A stretch of 60,322 bases of DNA from an uncultured Pseudomonadota bacterium (lineage in GTDB: Bacteria > Myxococcota_A > Bradymonadia > Bradymonadales > GCA-2716585): the NCBI GenBank assembly GCA_937123825.1, contig CAKZKQ010000734.1, positions 1-60,322 of the forward strand, given 5' to 3'. This document shows positions 1 through 7,536 of the stretch, piece by piece; positions within the stretch are counted from its first letter, which is position 1, and every line of letters starts with the position of its first letter. Under the pieces are notes generated by a model. That model made no database searches. It was given only the letters and a program-made list of their open reading frames with translations, and was not told where the DNA came from. Made by a program: the position numbers and the translations under genes.

Positions 1-168
1 TTCTTCCGCAAGCAGTCCGGCACCACCGCAGGCGTTGAGATCGTCGAGGGCAGCTATAAGTCCGGTCCTGTGGCCTCTTGCCTTAAAGGGCGCTTCCGGG
101 GCATGAAGTTCCCTGCTCACGGCGGCTTCAACAAAGGCGTCATCTTCCCTCTGATTGTCAGGCGATGA
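1..168 (+). CDS. C-terminal fragment of an AgmX/PglI-type (TonB-like) protein
   Basis: An open frame enters from the left edge and stops with TGA at 166-168, leaving 55 visible codons. The tail has a Gly-Pro-Val-x-x-Cys motif at visible residues 22-27, then a Lys-Phe-Pro motif followed by a Gly-rich turn and a hydrophobic IFPLIV ending. This resembles the C-terminal AgmX/PglI domain found in myxobacterial gliding, motility and TonB-like envelope proteins, in which a conserved Cys precedes an FP motif and a final beta strand. The stop overlaps the next gene's first possible start (ATGA at 165-168), so the two are probably co-transcribed and translationally coupled. The family call rests on pattern recognition in a short fragment. 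The bulk of the protein lies outside the window, so its function cannot be judged. Confidence 0.6.
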   Translation, partial: FFRKQSGTTAGVEIVEGSYKSGPVASCLKGRFRGMKFPAHGGFNKGVIFPLIVRR

Positions 169-1523
169 ACATGCAACACAACAAGAGCCTCAAGAGTGCC
201 CTGCTGATGGCTGCGGCGGTGCTGACCGCAGGCGCCCTGGCCGGGTGCAGCGACGACGGCAACGGCGGCGGAAACAACAACCCTGCCAACAACGCCGCCA
301 ACAACACCACCAACAACGCGCCCAACAACGACACCCCCAACAACGACACCCCCAACAACGCCCCCACCGCCTGCTCCAGCGACGATCAGTGCGGCGACGG
401 CGAGGTCTGTGACACAGACTCTGGGGTCTGCCGCGACGGCTGCGCCGGGGACGGCGACTGCGACGCCAACAGCCAGTGCGGGGACGGCGGTTTTTGTGAA
501 CCTCGCCAGGACTGCGACGCCGACAACGCCTGCGCTGGCGCCGATGAGGCTTGCAACACCTGCGTGGGCCGCTGCGAGCTGGTCGATGCTGGCGCGCGCC
601 CCTGCCAGACCGACACCAACTGCTTTGTTGAAGAGTTCTGCGACCCCTGCCGAAGCATCTGCCGACCCCAGGGACAACGCTGTGACCCCTGCACCGACGA
701 CGCCGAGTGCGGCGGCGCTGGCGACCTCTGCCTGGACTTCAACGTCGGCGGCAGCTTTTGCGGCACCGAGTGCGCCGGCAACGCCGACTGCCCCCGAGGC
801 TTCATCTGCAGCGAAACCGGCGACGGTGCCTCCCAGTGCGTCCCCGCCAGCGGCGACTGCGCCGACCCGGCCCAGTGTGACGACGACGGCGACTGCCCTG
901 CTGGACAACGCTGCGGCACCCAGGGCGCCTGCGTTGAAGGCTGCACCCCCGGCACCTGCCCCAACGACCAGGTCTGCGACGCGGGCTCCTGCGTCCCGCC
1001 CTGCGCCAGCGACGCTGACTGCCCCGACGGCGCCGAGTGTCAGCCCGACGGCACCTGCCGCATCCCCGGCGGCTGCCTGACCAGCCGCGACTGCCCAGAC
1101 CCTGGCACCTACTGCAACACCAGCGTCCAGATGTGCGAGCCCGGCTGCGAACTCGACAGCGACTGCCCCAGCCTCCAGATCTGCTCGGCCAACCAGTGCC
1201 GCACGCGCCCCTGCGACGGCAACTACCTGTGCGCCTTTGGTCAGGTCTGTGACTTTGACACCGGCCAGTGCGTCACCGCCGAAGGTCCCTACTGCGACCC
1301 CTGCGACGCCGAAGGCAGCGACCAGTGCGGCGGCGAGCCCAACCAGTGCCTGCGCATCCAGGACGAAGAGGGCAACCCCGTGGGCGACTTCTGCGGCGTG
1401 GGCTGTGACCCCGACAACATCGACGCCTGCCCCGTGGGCTACAGCTGCGTTGAATTGATGGACCAGAACATGCAGGTCACCGGCGCGGTCTGCTTCCGCG
1501 ATTGTGCCCGAGACCCCATTTGA
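165..1523 (+). CDS. Cys-rich lipoprotein with Asn-rich linker
   Basis: A 452-residue secreted lipoprotein. The N-terminus is basic, then hydrophobic, and ends in a lipobox (LAGC, Cys about residue 28). A low-complexity Asn/Pro/Thr linker of NNxPNN type follows at about residues 35-66. The rest consists of repeated Cys modules of the form C-x-x-D-x-x-C-x-x-G-x-x-C, each with three to six Cys, like the disulfide-rich modules common in myxobacterial surface proteins. The protein is probably lipidated, with the linker holding the Cys modules away from the membrane. No catalytic motif is visible, so a binding, adhesion or structural role is only a guess. The start at 165 overlaps the upstream stop; an ATG at 171 is an equally good alternative. 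Confidence 0.85.
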   Translation: MNMQHNKSLKSALLMAAAVLTAGALAGCSDDGNGGGNNNPANNAANNTTNNAPNNDTPNNDTPNNAPTACSSDDQCGDGEVCDTDSGVCRDGCAGDGDCDANSQCGDGGFCEPRQDCDADNACAGADEACNTCVGRCELVDAGARPCQTDTNCFVEEFCDPCRSICRPQGQRCDPCTDDAECGGAGDLCLDFNVGGSFCGTECAGNADCPRGFICSETGDGASQCVPASGDCADPAQCDDDGDCPAGQRCGTQGACVEGCTPGTCPNDQVCDAGSCVPPCASDADCPDGAECQPDGTCRIPGGCLTSRDCPDPGTYCNTSVQMCEPGCELDSDCPSLQICSANQCRTRPCDGNYLCAFGQVCDFDTGQCVTAEGPYCDPCDAEGSDQCGGEPNQCLRIQDEEGNPVGDFCGVGCDPDNIDACPVGYSCVELMDQNMQVTGAVCFRDCARDPI

Positions 1524-1751
1524 TGCCGATGGGGCCTTCGGGGCCTCATCCCATCCCTGAGTAGGACAGCGGGGCGAGGCGTTGGTCTTTGACTGGCACC
1601 TTGCGCACACCATCACCAAGCACCAAAACATCAAAGCCAAAGGCGCCTTTCTCTGTTATGAAAGACGCTCAGATGCACCATTGCCGCATTGGAACGGCCA
1701 CACGACGCATCATCAAGGCCTTTTGACAGCCAACAAGGAGCCCCGAACGGG

Positions 1752-2036
1752 ATGAAAGAGCAAACCCTGACCACCATCCTCGTCAAAGAACTCAAAGCCA
1801 CCGTCGAAGACGGCCACCACAAGCTGCCTGAAGGCACACGGATCACCGTCTTCTTGACCACCGGCGCCGCTGCCGTGCGCGTGGGCAAGATCACCGGCGT
1901 GCGCCTGACCAGCGACTTTGCCGCCCTCGACAGCGAAGATGGCCGCTTCTACACCGACGTGGCCGACATCAGCGGCATCCGCGTCGATGAAGAGGCCGAG
2001 AGCAAACGCGAGATCGGCCTCGGTTTCCGCGGCTGA
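1752..2036 (+). CDS. Small hypothetical protein (94 aa)
   Basis: I chose the ATG at 1752 because AAGGAG lies at 1735-1740. The longer open frame from 1689 adds a low-quality Ser/Pro-rich start. The 94-residue product begins MKEQTLTTILVKEL, is acidic, and alternates short strands and helices with no Cys, signal peptide or membrane segment. It reads like a small cytoplasmic beta-rich domain (ITVFLTTGAAAVRVGKITGVRL). I do not recognise the family. Codon use is GC-rich at third positions, like its neighbours, which supports its being a real gene. The GGLGF-like tail ends just before a nested hairpin at 2046-2102. Confidence 0.6.
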   Translation: MKEQTLTTILVKELKATVEDGHHKLPEGTRITVFLTTGAAAVRVGKITGVRLTSDFAALDSEDGRFYTDVADISGIRVDEEAESKREIGLGFRG

Positions 2037-2393
2037 TGACCCACCGTGCCTGGTTCCCGCGAGCCTCTGACGAAAGTGGGCATAAAGCCCCACACCAGGC
2101 ACGTTCCCCGTCCAGGGATTGTCACCATACCGTCCTGAGCGGCACCCGGTGCTGCCAAACCAGGACAAGGACGCTGCGCTCTGGGTCTGTGAACACAACA
2201 GACACGCACCGCACGGCCAAAAACACAACACTCCATCCCTGCGCTGGTCCTGGCCCCTTGCCAGATCTTTGCCCACAGGGCCACCCTGTGTGACAAAATC
2301 CCTCAAGGCGTCCGAACCACAACCCACGGTGGCGCTCACAGCACCACCCGGCAGTGAACATCGGCCCGACGTCAACACAGCCACGAGGCTCAC
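2037..2393. other. Intergenic region with nested hairpin
   Basis: A 357-bp stretch without a convincing gene. It holds an outer 9-bp stem (GTGCCTGGT at 2046-2054 pairing with ACCAGGCAC at 2094-2102) that encloses an inner stem (GTGGG at 2076-2080 with CCCAC at 2089-2093). There is no T-tract, so it is either a Rho-type stop or an RNA structure at the 3' end of the small gene. The rest, up to the HEAT gene, shows nothing I can name. Confidence 0.4.
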
Positions 2394-4943
2394 ATGGTCG
2401 CTCTCACCAGACCCCTACGCACCACTCGCCGTCGCACTCGCCATAGCCTGCTGGTCTGGCTCCTGTGCACACTGCTGACGGTGGCGGCCGCCTCGACGGC
2501 CATGGCCTACGATTGGCCCGGAAAGCTCACCGAGGCGACCTCGGATCTGAAGAACCCCGACCCTGCAAGGCGAGCGGCCGCAGTGAGGGGATTGACCTAC
2601 TTCTCGCTCCAAACCGCCCTGCCCTACCTTGAGGGCGCCCTTGACGACGACTCCACCATCGTGCGCCTGGCCACCATGGAGGTCCTGGTCGAGATGGGCG
2701 CCTACAGCACCGCCCCGCGCCTGCAGGAGATGCTCAGCGACAGCGACTCGATGCTGCGCCTGGGCGCGATCCGCGCGCTGGGAGAGTTGGGCACCCGCGA
2801 CGACCTGGACGCCATGGTCCGCACCCTGGGCGACTCCAGCGCCAAGGTCCGCTCCGCCACCGTGCAGGCACTCAGCCGCATGGGCCTTGATGAAGTCCGC
2901 GCCCCCATCGCCACCATGCTCAACGATCAAGACCGCGAGGTCGTGATCATGGCCATCGAGGCGCTGGCCCGCATCGGCGACAGGACCGCCGTCTTTCCCC
3001 TGCTTGAGAAAGTCAAAGACCCCTCTTTGCGCGTCCAAATCGCCGCCATCGGGGCCATCGGCCGCCTGGGCGACCAGCGCGCCACGACCCCGCTGCTGGC
3101 CCTGCTCTACAGCCCCCACAAGGAAGTCCAACTGGCCGTCATCGACGCGCTGGGGCGCCTGGGAGACGGGCGCGCCAACGGGCCGCTGGTGAAGCTGATG
3201 TGGACCCACCACCGCACCCCCACCGGCAGCCGCATCATCTACGCTCTGGGCGACATCGGTGACCCCAGCGCCGCCTCTCCCCTGCTCCAGATGATGCGCT
3301 TTGGCAACACCCGTCAGGCCGCCGCCGACGCCCTCAAAAAGATGGGCTCGCCCGTGGTCCCCAGCGTCCTGGATGCGCTGGCGCAGAGCCATGAGGCCGA
3401 CTTTCAGCGCCTGTGCCTGAGCGTCCTGCAATACATCCAGACCCAGGGCGACGCCGACGTCGTGATCCGAGGCACGATCGCCAACGCGCTGATCCCTGCG
3501 CTGGGCACCGAGCGCTACCCCGAAAGCGAGCTGCTCGGCGCGCTCCTGATCGGCCGGACCCCGCAGGCGCTCGGACCGCTCTACAACCGCCTGGGCCAAC
3601 TGATGGGCAACGGCGAAGAGGGTGACTTTGGCGGCGGTGAGCGCACCAAGATGCGCCGCCAGATCCTGACCGGCCTTGTGGGCTTTGAAGACCAACGCGT
3701 GGTGACCCCGCTGCTGAAGCTCTACGAGGACCTGGACAAAGAAGAACAACGTCTGGCGCTCGATGTCTTTGGCGCCGCAGGCTCGCCGTTGGCCATCGAC
3801 GTATTGGGCAAGGCGCTGCGCGACGGCGATCTGGACGCCCAAATGGCCGCCGCCAAGGCGCTGGGGCAGATCGATCACCCCCGCGCCGGGCGCTTGCTGC
3901 TCGAAAACATGCAGGCCGAGCGCAAGCACCTGCTGCCTGAGATCAGCCTGGGTCTGGGCGCCAACACCTCGGGACAAATCACCCAAGCGCTGCTGGAAGT
4001 GGCCCAAACGGCCGACGGTGAGGTGCGTTTTGCGGCCTTGCAGGCGCTGGGCGAGCACGTGCGGCGCACGGAAGGGCAAAAGCTGGGGCGCGCGCTGCTG
4101 GAGTTGGCCACGGACGCCTCGGATGAGCGGCTGATCTCCAGGGCGCTCGACGCCATGGGGCCGCGCCCGGTCAACGGTGGCAGCGACACGCTGATCAAGC
4201 TCTACAAGAACAAGACCGGGGTCATGCTGCGGGTCAAAATCCTGCAAATGCTCGGCGACTGGGGCGCGACCGGCAAGGTGGCCTTCCTCAAGGGGGTCGT
4301 GACGGGCGCGGAGCACCCGCGCTTGAAGGCCGAGGCAGCCTGGGCACTGGGGCAGCTTGGCGACAAGTCCGCCACAGAGGTCTTGCTGCCGCTGCTTGAA
4401 GACAAGCGCTGGCCGGTGTCGCTCAACGCTGCCGCTGCGCTGGTTCGACTGGCCGACCCGGCCGCCGCCGATGCGCTCAAAGCCAACCTCCCAGACGCCC
4501 CCACCCACACCAGGATCAACATCCTCCTGGCGCTGGGGGCCATTGGTCAGGCGCCCGAACGGCAGGATTTGCTGGCCATGGCCCATCGAGAGGCCGAGCC
4601 GCGCATGATCGAGGCCATTGCCCGCATTCTGGCCGCCGGAGGCGAGGACGCAGACATGCGGACTTTGAAGACGCTGCGCGAGCGGGCCAGCGACATGGCC
4701 ACGCGGGCCTTGATTGACCGGCTGCTGGCCAAAGGGCAAGCCCCCAAAGGCAACGGTTGGGTGCGCTACATCCTCAACGACGCCGGACGGCGCATGATCG
4801 GCCAGCGCGCCATCGTGGTCTTGCCCGACGGCGTCCTTGTGGGCCGCGCCAGCGACTCGGCCGGTGAAATCCGCGTGGAGAACACCGGTGAGGGCCGCTG
4901 CAGGGTCATTTTCCTGGACGATACCTTTACGTTGCCGCGATAA
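2394..4943 (+). CDS. Exported HEAT-repeat protein
   Basis: An 849-residue protein with an Arg-rich n-region, a hydrophobic stretch (about residues 19-34) and a signal-peptidase I site after AMA at residue 38, so it is predicted periplasmic. Nearly all of the mature protein is HEAT/PBS-lyase-like helical repeats of 30-35 residues. The signature (ALGxLGDxRAxxPLLxLL) recurs about twenty times, giving an alpha-solenoid for protein-protein binding. The last 60 or so residues break the pattern and form a beta-rich end (RAIVVLPDGVLVGRASDSAG). The family acts as a scaffold; the partner is unknown. It lies 47 bp upstream of tsaE on the same strand and may be co-transcribed with it, but I see no functional link. 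Confidence 0.85.
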   Translation: MVALTRPLRTTRRRTRHSLLVWLLCTLLTVAAASTAMAYDWPGKLTEATSDLKNPDPARRAAAVRGLTYFSLQTALPYLEGALDDDSTIVRLATMEVLVEMGAYSTAPRLQEMLSDSDSMLRLGAIRALGELGTRDDLDAMVRTLGDSSAKVRSATVQALSRMGLDEVRAPIATMLNDQDREVVIMAIEALARIGDRTAVFPLLEKVKDPSLRVQIAAIGAIGRLGDQRATTPLLALLYSPHKEVQLAVIDALGRLGDGRANGPLVKLMWTHHRTPTGSRIIYALGDIGDPSAASPLLQMMRFGNTRQAAADALKKMGSPVVPSVLDALAQSHEADFQRLCLSVLQYIQTQGDADVVIRGTIANALIPALGTERYPESELLGALLIGRTPQALGPLYNRLGQLMGNGEEGDFGGGERTKMRRQILTGLVGFEDQRVVTPLLKLYEDLDKEEQRLALDVFGAAGSPLAIDVLGKALRDGDLDAQMAAAKALGQIDHPRAGRLLLENMQAERKHLLPEISLGLGANTSGQITQALLEVAQTADGEVRFAALQALGEHVRRTEGQKLGRALLELATDASDERLISRALDAMGPRPVNGGSDTLIKLYKNKTGVMLRVKILQMLGDWGATGKVAFLKGVVTGAEHPRLKAEAAWALGQLGDKSATEVLLPLLEDKRWPVSLNAAAALVRLADPAAADALKANLPDAPTHTRINILLALGAIGQAPERQDLLAMAHREAEPRMIEAIARILAAGGEDADMRTLKTLRERASDMATRALIDRLLAKGQAPKGNGWVRYILNDAGRRMIGQRAIVVLPDGVLVGRASDSAGEIRVENTGEGRCRVIFLDDTFTLPR

Positions 4944-4990
4944 ACGGCCAAACCACGACAGCCAAAGAACCCCCCAAGGAGCGCCGACAG

Positions 4991-5515
4991 GTGAGCGAGC
5001 AAACCTCCCCAAGCAAGAGCTGGATGCTTTCAAACGATGAGGCCACGCAGAGCGTGGGCCGAGCCCTGGCCAAAGTGCTCAGACCGGGCGACTTCGTGGG
5101 GTTGGTGGGGACGCTGGGGGCTGGCAAGACTTGCCTGACGCGGGGCTTGATGGCCGCGTTGTTGGATGGATCGGACTTTGAGGCGCAAGTCACCAGCCCC
5201 ACCTACACGCTCCTGAATATCTACGACGCGCCCTACCCCATTGAAGCCGTCCTGCACGCCGATCTCTATCGGTTGGAGGACGTCGATGACCTGGTCTCGA
5301 CGGGTTACTGGGATGCGCTGGAGCAGACCGGGGTGGCGGTGGTCGAATGGATCGACCAAATCCCCGAGGCCTGGCCCGGCGACGGCTTTGTGGTGACCCT
5401 GGAGCACGCCCCAGAAGGCCGCAAGCTGACCATCAACTGGCAAGGGGCAGGAGGCGGCGCAGCTCGCCTTGGCCCGCTCTACGACGCTTTGGACAACGCT
5501 CTGGCTTCGGCTTGA
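4991..5515 (+). CDS. tsaE: tRNA threonylcarbamoyladenosine biosynthesis ATPase TsaE
   Basis: TsaE is the ATPase that works with TsaB and TsaD to make the t6A37 modification on ANN-decoding tRNAs in the cytoplasm. The 174-residue product has the family's P-loop (GTLGAGKT, residues 40-47), the SPTYTLLNIY segment that follows the switch, the HADLYRLED motif and the VEWID motif, all in canonical order. The start is GTG at 4991, preceded by AAGGAGCG at 4976-4983. Its length fits the family (about 150-170 residues). No tsaB, tsaD or rimI is adjacent here. Downstream it converges on a minus-strand LRR gene. Confidence 0.95.
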   Translation: MSEQTSPSKSWMLSNDEATQSVGRALAKVLRPGDFVGLVGTLGAGKTCLTRGLMAALLDGSDFEAQVTSPTYTLLNIYDAPYPIEAVLHADLYRLEDVDDLVSTGYWDALEQTGVAVVEWIDQIPEAWPGDGFVVTLEHAPEGRKLTINWQGAGGGAARLGPLYDALDNALASA

Positions 5516-5637
5516 CGTGCCATCGACGCCGATGGGAGCAACAGAAACGCCGTTTGTCCTTTCAACAAACCACAAACACGGCAGGCTAGACACGGGAACA
5601 CATCCATTCCGCCACGGGAAGATGTCACTTCCGGCCT

Positions 5638-7005
5638 CTAAAGGCCAATATTCTTGGACAAGTCGAGCGTGGTGAGGTTGCGCAGGCACTCGGATTGCTG
5701 GAGCGCTCTGGCGCCTTCGATGTCGATCTCATTGTCGCTCAGATCGAGGTGGTTGAGGTGGCGCAGGAACTCTGAGTTGGCCAGCGCCTTGGCGCCTTCG
5801 TTGCTTATCTTGCAGGTGCTCAGTTCCAGCGAGGTGAGGTTGCCCAGGTCTCCGGAACGCGCCAGCGCTTTGACCCCTTCGTCCCCAATCTTGTTTCCGC
5901 ACAGGCGAAGCGCGGTGAGGTTGCCCAGGTGCCTTGCCCTGGCCAATGCGCCGGCGCCTTCACTGTCCATCCTGTTGGCGGCCAGATCGAGGTGGGTGAG
6001 GCCCTTCAAATGCTCTGATCTTGCCAGCGCCTGGACGCCTTCATTCTTGATCTCATTGGCGACCAGCGACAGGCGCGTGAGGTTGCCCAGGTGCTCGGAC
6101 TCGGCCAGCGCTCGGGCGCCTCTGTCGCCCATCTTGGTCCAGGTCAAATTGAGATCGGTGAGGCGGCTCAAATGTTCTGATTTTGCCAGCACCTCGACGC
6201 TGTCGCCTTCCATGGAGTTCCAGGACAGGTCAAGCTCGGTAAAAGAGCCCCAGCGCTCCAAGGCCACCAACGCTTGGACGTCTTCAAGCAAAATCAGGTT
6301 CGATGCCAGGTTGAGCGTGGTGAGGTTGCTCAAACACTCCGAGGCCACCAGCGCCGTCACACCTTTGGTCCCAAGCTCGTTCCAGGACACATCAAGTGTG
6401 GTGAGTCTGGTCAGGTGCTTGGAGCCCGCCAGCGCCATGGCGCCCTCATGACCCACCTTGTTTCGGTCCACATCAAAGCGGGTGAGGTTGCTCAAATGCT
6501 CCGAACCTGCCAGCGCCTGAACGCCTTTGCTGCCGATCTTGTTGCGGTTGAACTTGAGGCAGACGAGGTTGCTCAAATGCTCCGAGCGTGCCAGCGCCTT
6601 GGCCCCCTGGCTGCCGATCTTGTTGCAGCTCAGGTAGAGGTGGGTGAGGTTGCTCAAGTACTCTGAACTCGCCAATGTCTTGGCGGCTTTGGTCCCCGCA
6701 TCCCTCCAGGTCAGGTCAAGCTCAACGACATCGGACAACCATGGCAAGCAAGGCGCCAAGGCATCGACGTCTTTGACACGGGCGTGCCTGACCAATGGCC
6801 ACCAGCGCTTGTAGGGGGCCTCGGAAAGCAAACCGCAGCGCAGCACGTTGGGCCAGGTCTTGAGGTGCTCGGCGGCGTATCCGAAGGCAACGTCCACCAT
6901 GGCCTCGTCCAAGGCCTCGATCACCTGACACAACGCCTCCCAGCGCTCTGGGGATGGATCCCCGTAAAGCAATTCTCGCAGCTCTGACAAAGGCTCTTGT
7001 GACAT
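5638..7005 (-). CDS. LRR protein with shared N-terminal domain (minus-strand member)
   Basis: A 455-residue intracellular protein with no signal peptide. Residues 1 to about 95 match the N-terminal domain of the three LRR proteins further along: LRELLYxxPxxxxW near the start, then a YAxEHLxxWP segment and a WWPLV motif. Behind it lie about 15 ribonuclease-inhibitor-type leucine-rich repeats of 24 residues (LTxLDLxxNxIGxEGAKALAxSEHLxN). This copy uses SEHL where the others use SPHL, and its DNA is more GC-rich, so it is the most divergent of the four. LRR solenoids bind proteins, and no effector or enzyme domain is attached. It is divergently arranged from the LRR relic at 7.1-7.4 kb, with a 21-C tract between them. 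Confidence 0.85.
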   Translation of the reverse strand: MSQEPLSELRELLYGDPSPERWEALCQVIEALDEAMVDVAFGYAAEHLKTWPNVLRCGLLSEAPYKRWWPLVRHARVKDVDALAPCLPWLSDVVELDLTWRDAGTKAAKTLASSEYLSNLTHLYLSCNKIGSQGAKALARSEHLSNLVCLKFNRNKIGSKGVQALAGSEHLSNLTRFDVDRNKVGHEGAMALAGSKHLTRLTTLDVSWNELGTKGVTALVASECLSNLTTLNLASNLILLEDVQALVALERWGSFTELDLSWNSMEGDSVEVLAKSEHLSRLTDLNLTWTKMGDRGARALAESEHLGNLTRLSLVANEIKNEGVQALARSEHLKGLTHLDLAANRMDSEGAGALARARHLGNLTALRLCGNKIGDEGVKALARSGDLGNLTSLELSTCKISNEGAKALANSEFLRHLNHLDLSDNEIDIEGARALQQSECLRNLTTLDLSKNIGL

Positions 7006-7103
7006 GCGCTCTCTCTTGATTTCACGGTTGGAACCATATTGTTCCGCCCGTCCAACTCACACCACCAACACCAACGCACCCAACCCCCCCACCACCCGAC
7101 AAA

Positions 7104-7124
7104 CCCCCCCCCCCCCCCCCCCCC
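7104..7124. repeat. Homopolymer of 21 C
   Basis: An uninterrupted run of 21 C, followed by A, CCCCCC and more C-rich sequence to about 7144. It lies between the divergent LRR gene (start 7005) and the LRR relic. In the frame that enters the relic it would encode poly-Pro. Tracts of this length are slippage-prone in vivo and error-prone in sequencing, so the exact length should not be trusted. Confidence 0.9.
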
Positions 7125-7143
7125 ACCCCCCTCCCCCTCGCCC

Positions 7144-7415
7144 CACCTCTCACTCATCCAGGCGCTTGACCTTGGCTTCAACCAGATCGAAGCCGAAGGC
7201 GCCACCGCTCTGGCAAGCTCCCCCACCTGACATCCCTCATCGAACTCGACCTCTGCGAAAACAACATCACAGACAAGGGCGCCAAAGCGCTGGCAAACGC
7301 CCCCCATCTGGCATCCCTCTCCGTTCTCGACCTCTGCGATAACGAAGTCGGAGACGAAGGGCTTGAAGCCCTGGACGATAGTCCCTACCTGAGAACGTGC
7401 CATGTGGACATGTAG
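7144..7415 (+). pseudogene. LRR gene relic with frameshift
   Basis: Three consecutive 24-residue LRR units of the same type as the neighbouring genes, with no N-terminal domain. The first unit (about 7144-7230) reads in one frame and ends at a TGA. Adding one C to the short C-run near 7226-7230 would restore the frame and let it continue as HLTSLIELDLCENN and onward to the TAG at 7413-7415. The C-terminus (SPYLRTCHVDM) is the same as that of the LRR gene at 11.1-12.3 kb, and the two 3' ends share 58 identical bases. It is therefore a truncated, frameshifted remnant of an LRR gene, or an upstream part linked through the poly-C tract. A single-base sequencing error in the C-run cannot be excluded. 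Confidence 0.75.
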
Positions 7416-7440
7416 AGCACACCAGCGCCCCAAAACACGC
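7383..7440 (+). repeat. 58-bp perfect direct repeat, copy 1
   Basis: Identical to 12296-12353. It covers the last codons, the stop and about 25 bp of 3' flank of the LRR relic. The match ends sharply at 7440/12353, which marks a recombination or duplication boundary. Confidence 0.9.
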
Positions 7441-7536
7441 CAACGCCCAACTTGCCCCAACCCCATCCCATACCCACTTTGCCTCCCCAGACCTATTTTA
7501 GAACAAACCAGCCAGACCAGCGCCCGGGAGCACGAG

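Larger units (their letters stand above)
7006..7536. other. Intergenic LRR-cluster spacer
   Basis: A 531-bp stretch holding the start-side flank of the minus-strand LRR gene, the 21-C tract, the LRR relic and the leader of the next LRR gene. The plus strand is strongly C-rich and G-poor throughout. No other gene is visible. Confidence 0.6.

Noticed and set aside
2415..5033. 872-codon open frame on the minus strand opposite the HEAT-repeat gene
   Set aside because: High-GC third positions keep antisense frames open. The plus-strand frame has a signal peptide, clear HEAT repeats and a natural end, whereas the antisense product has no domain.
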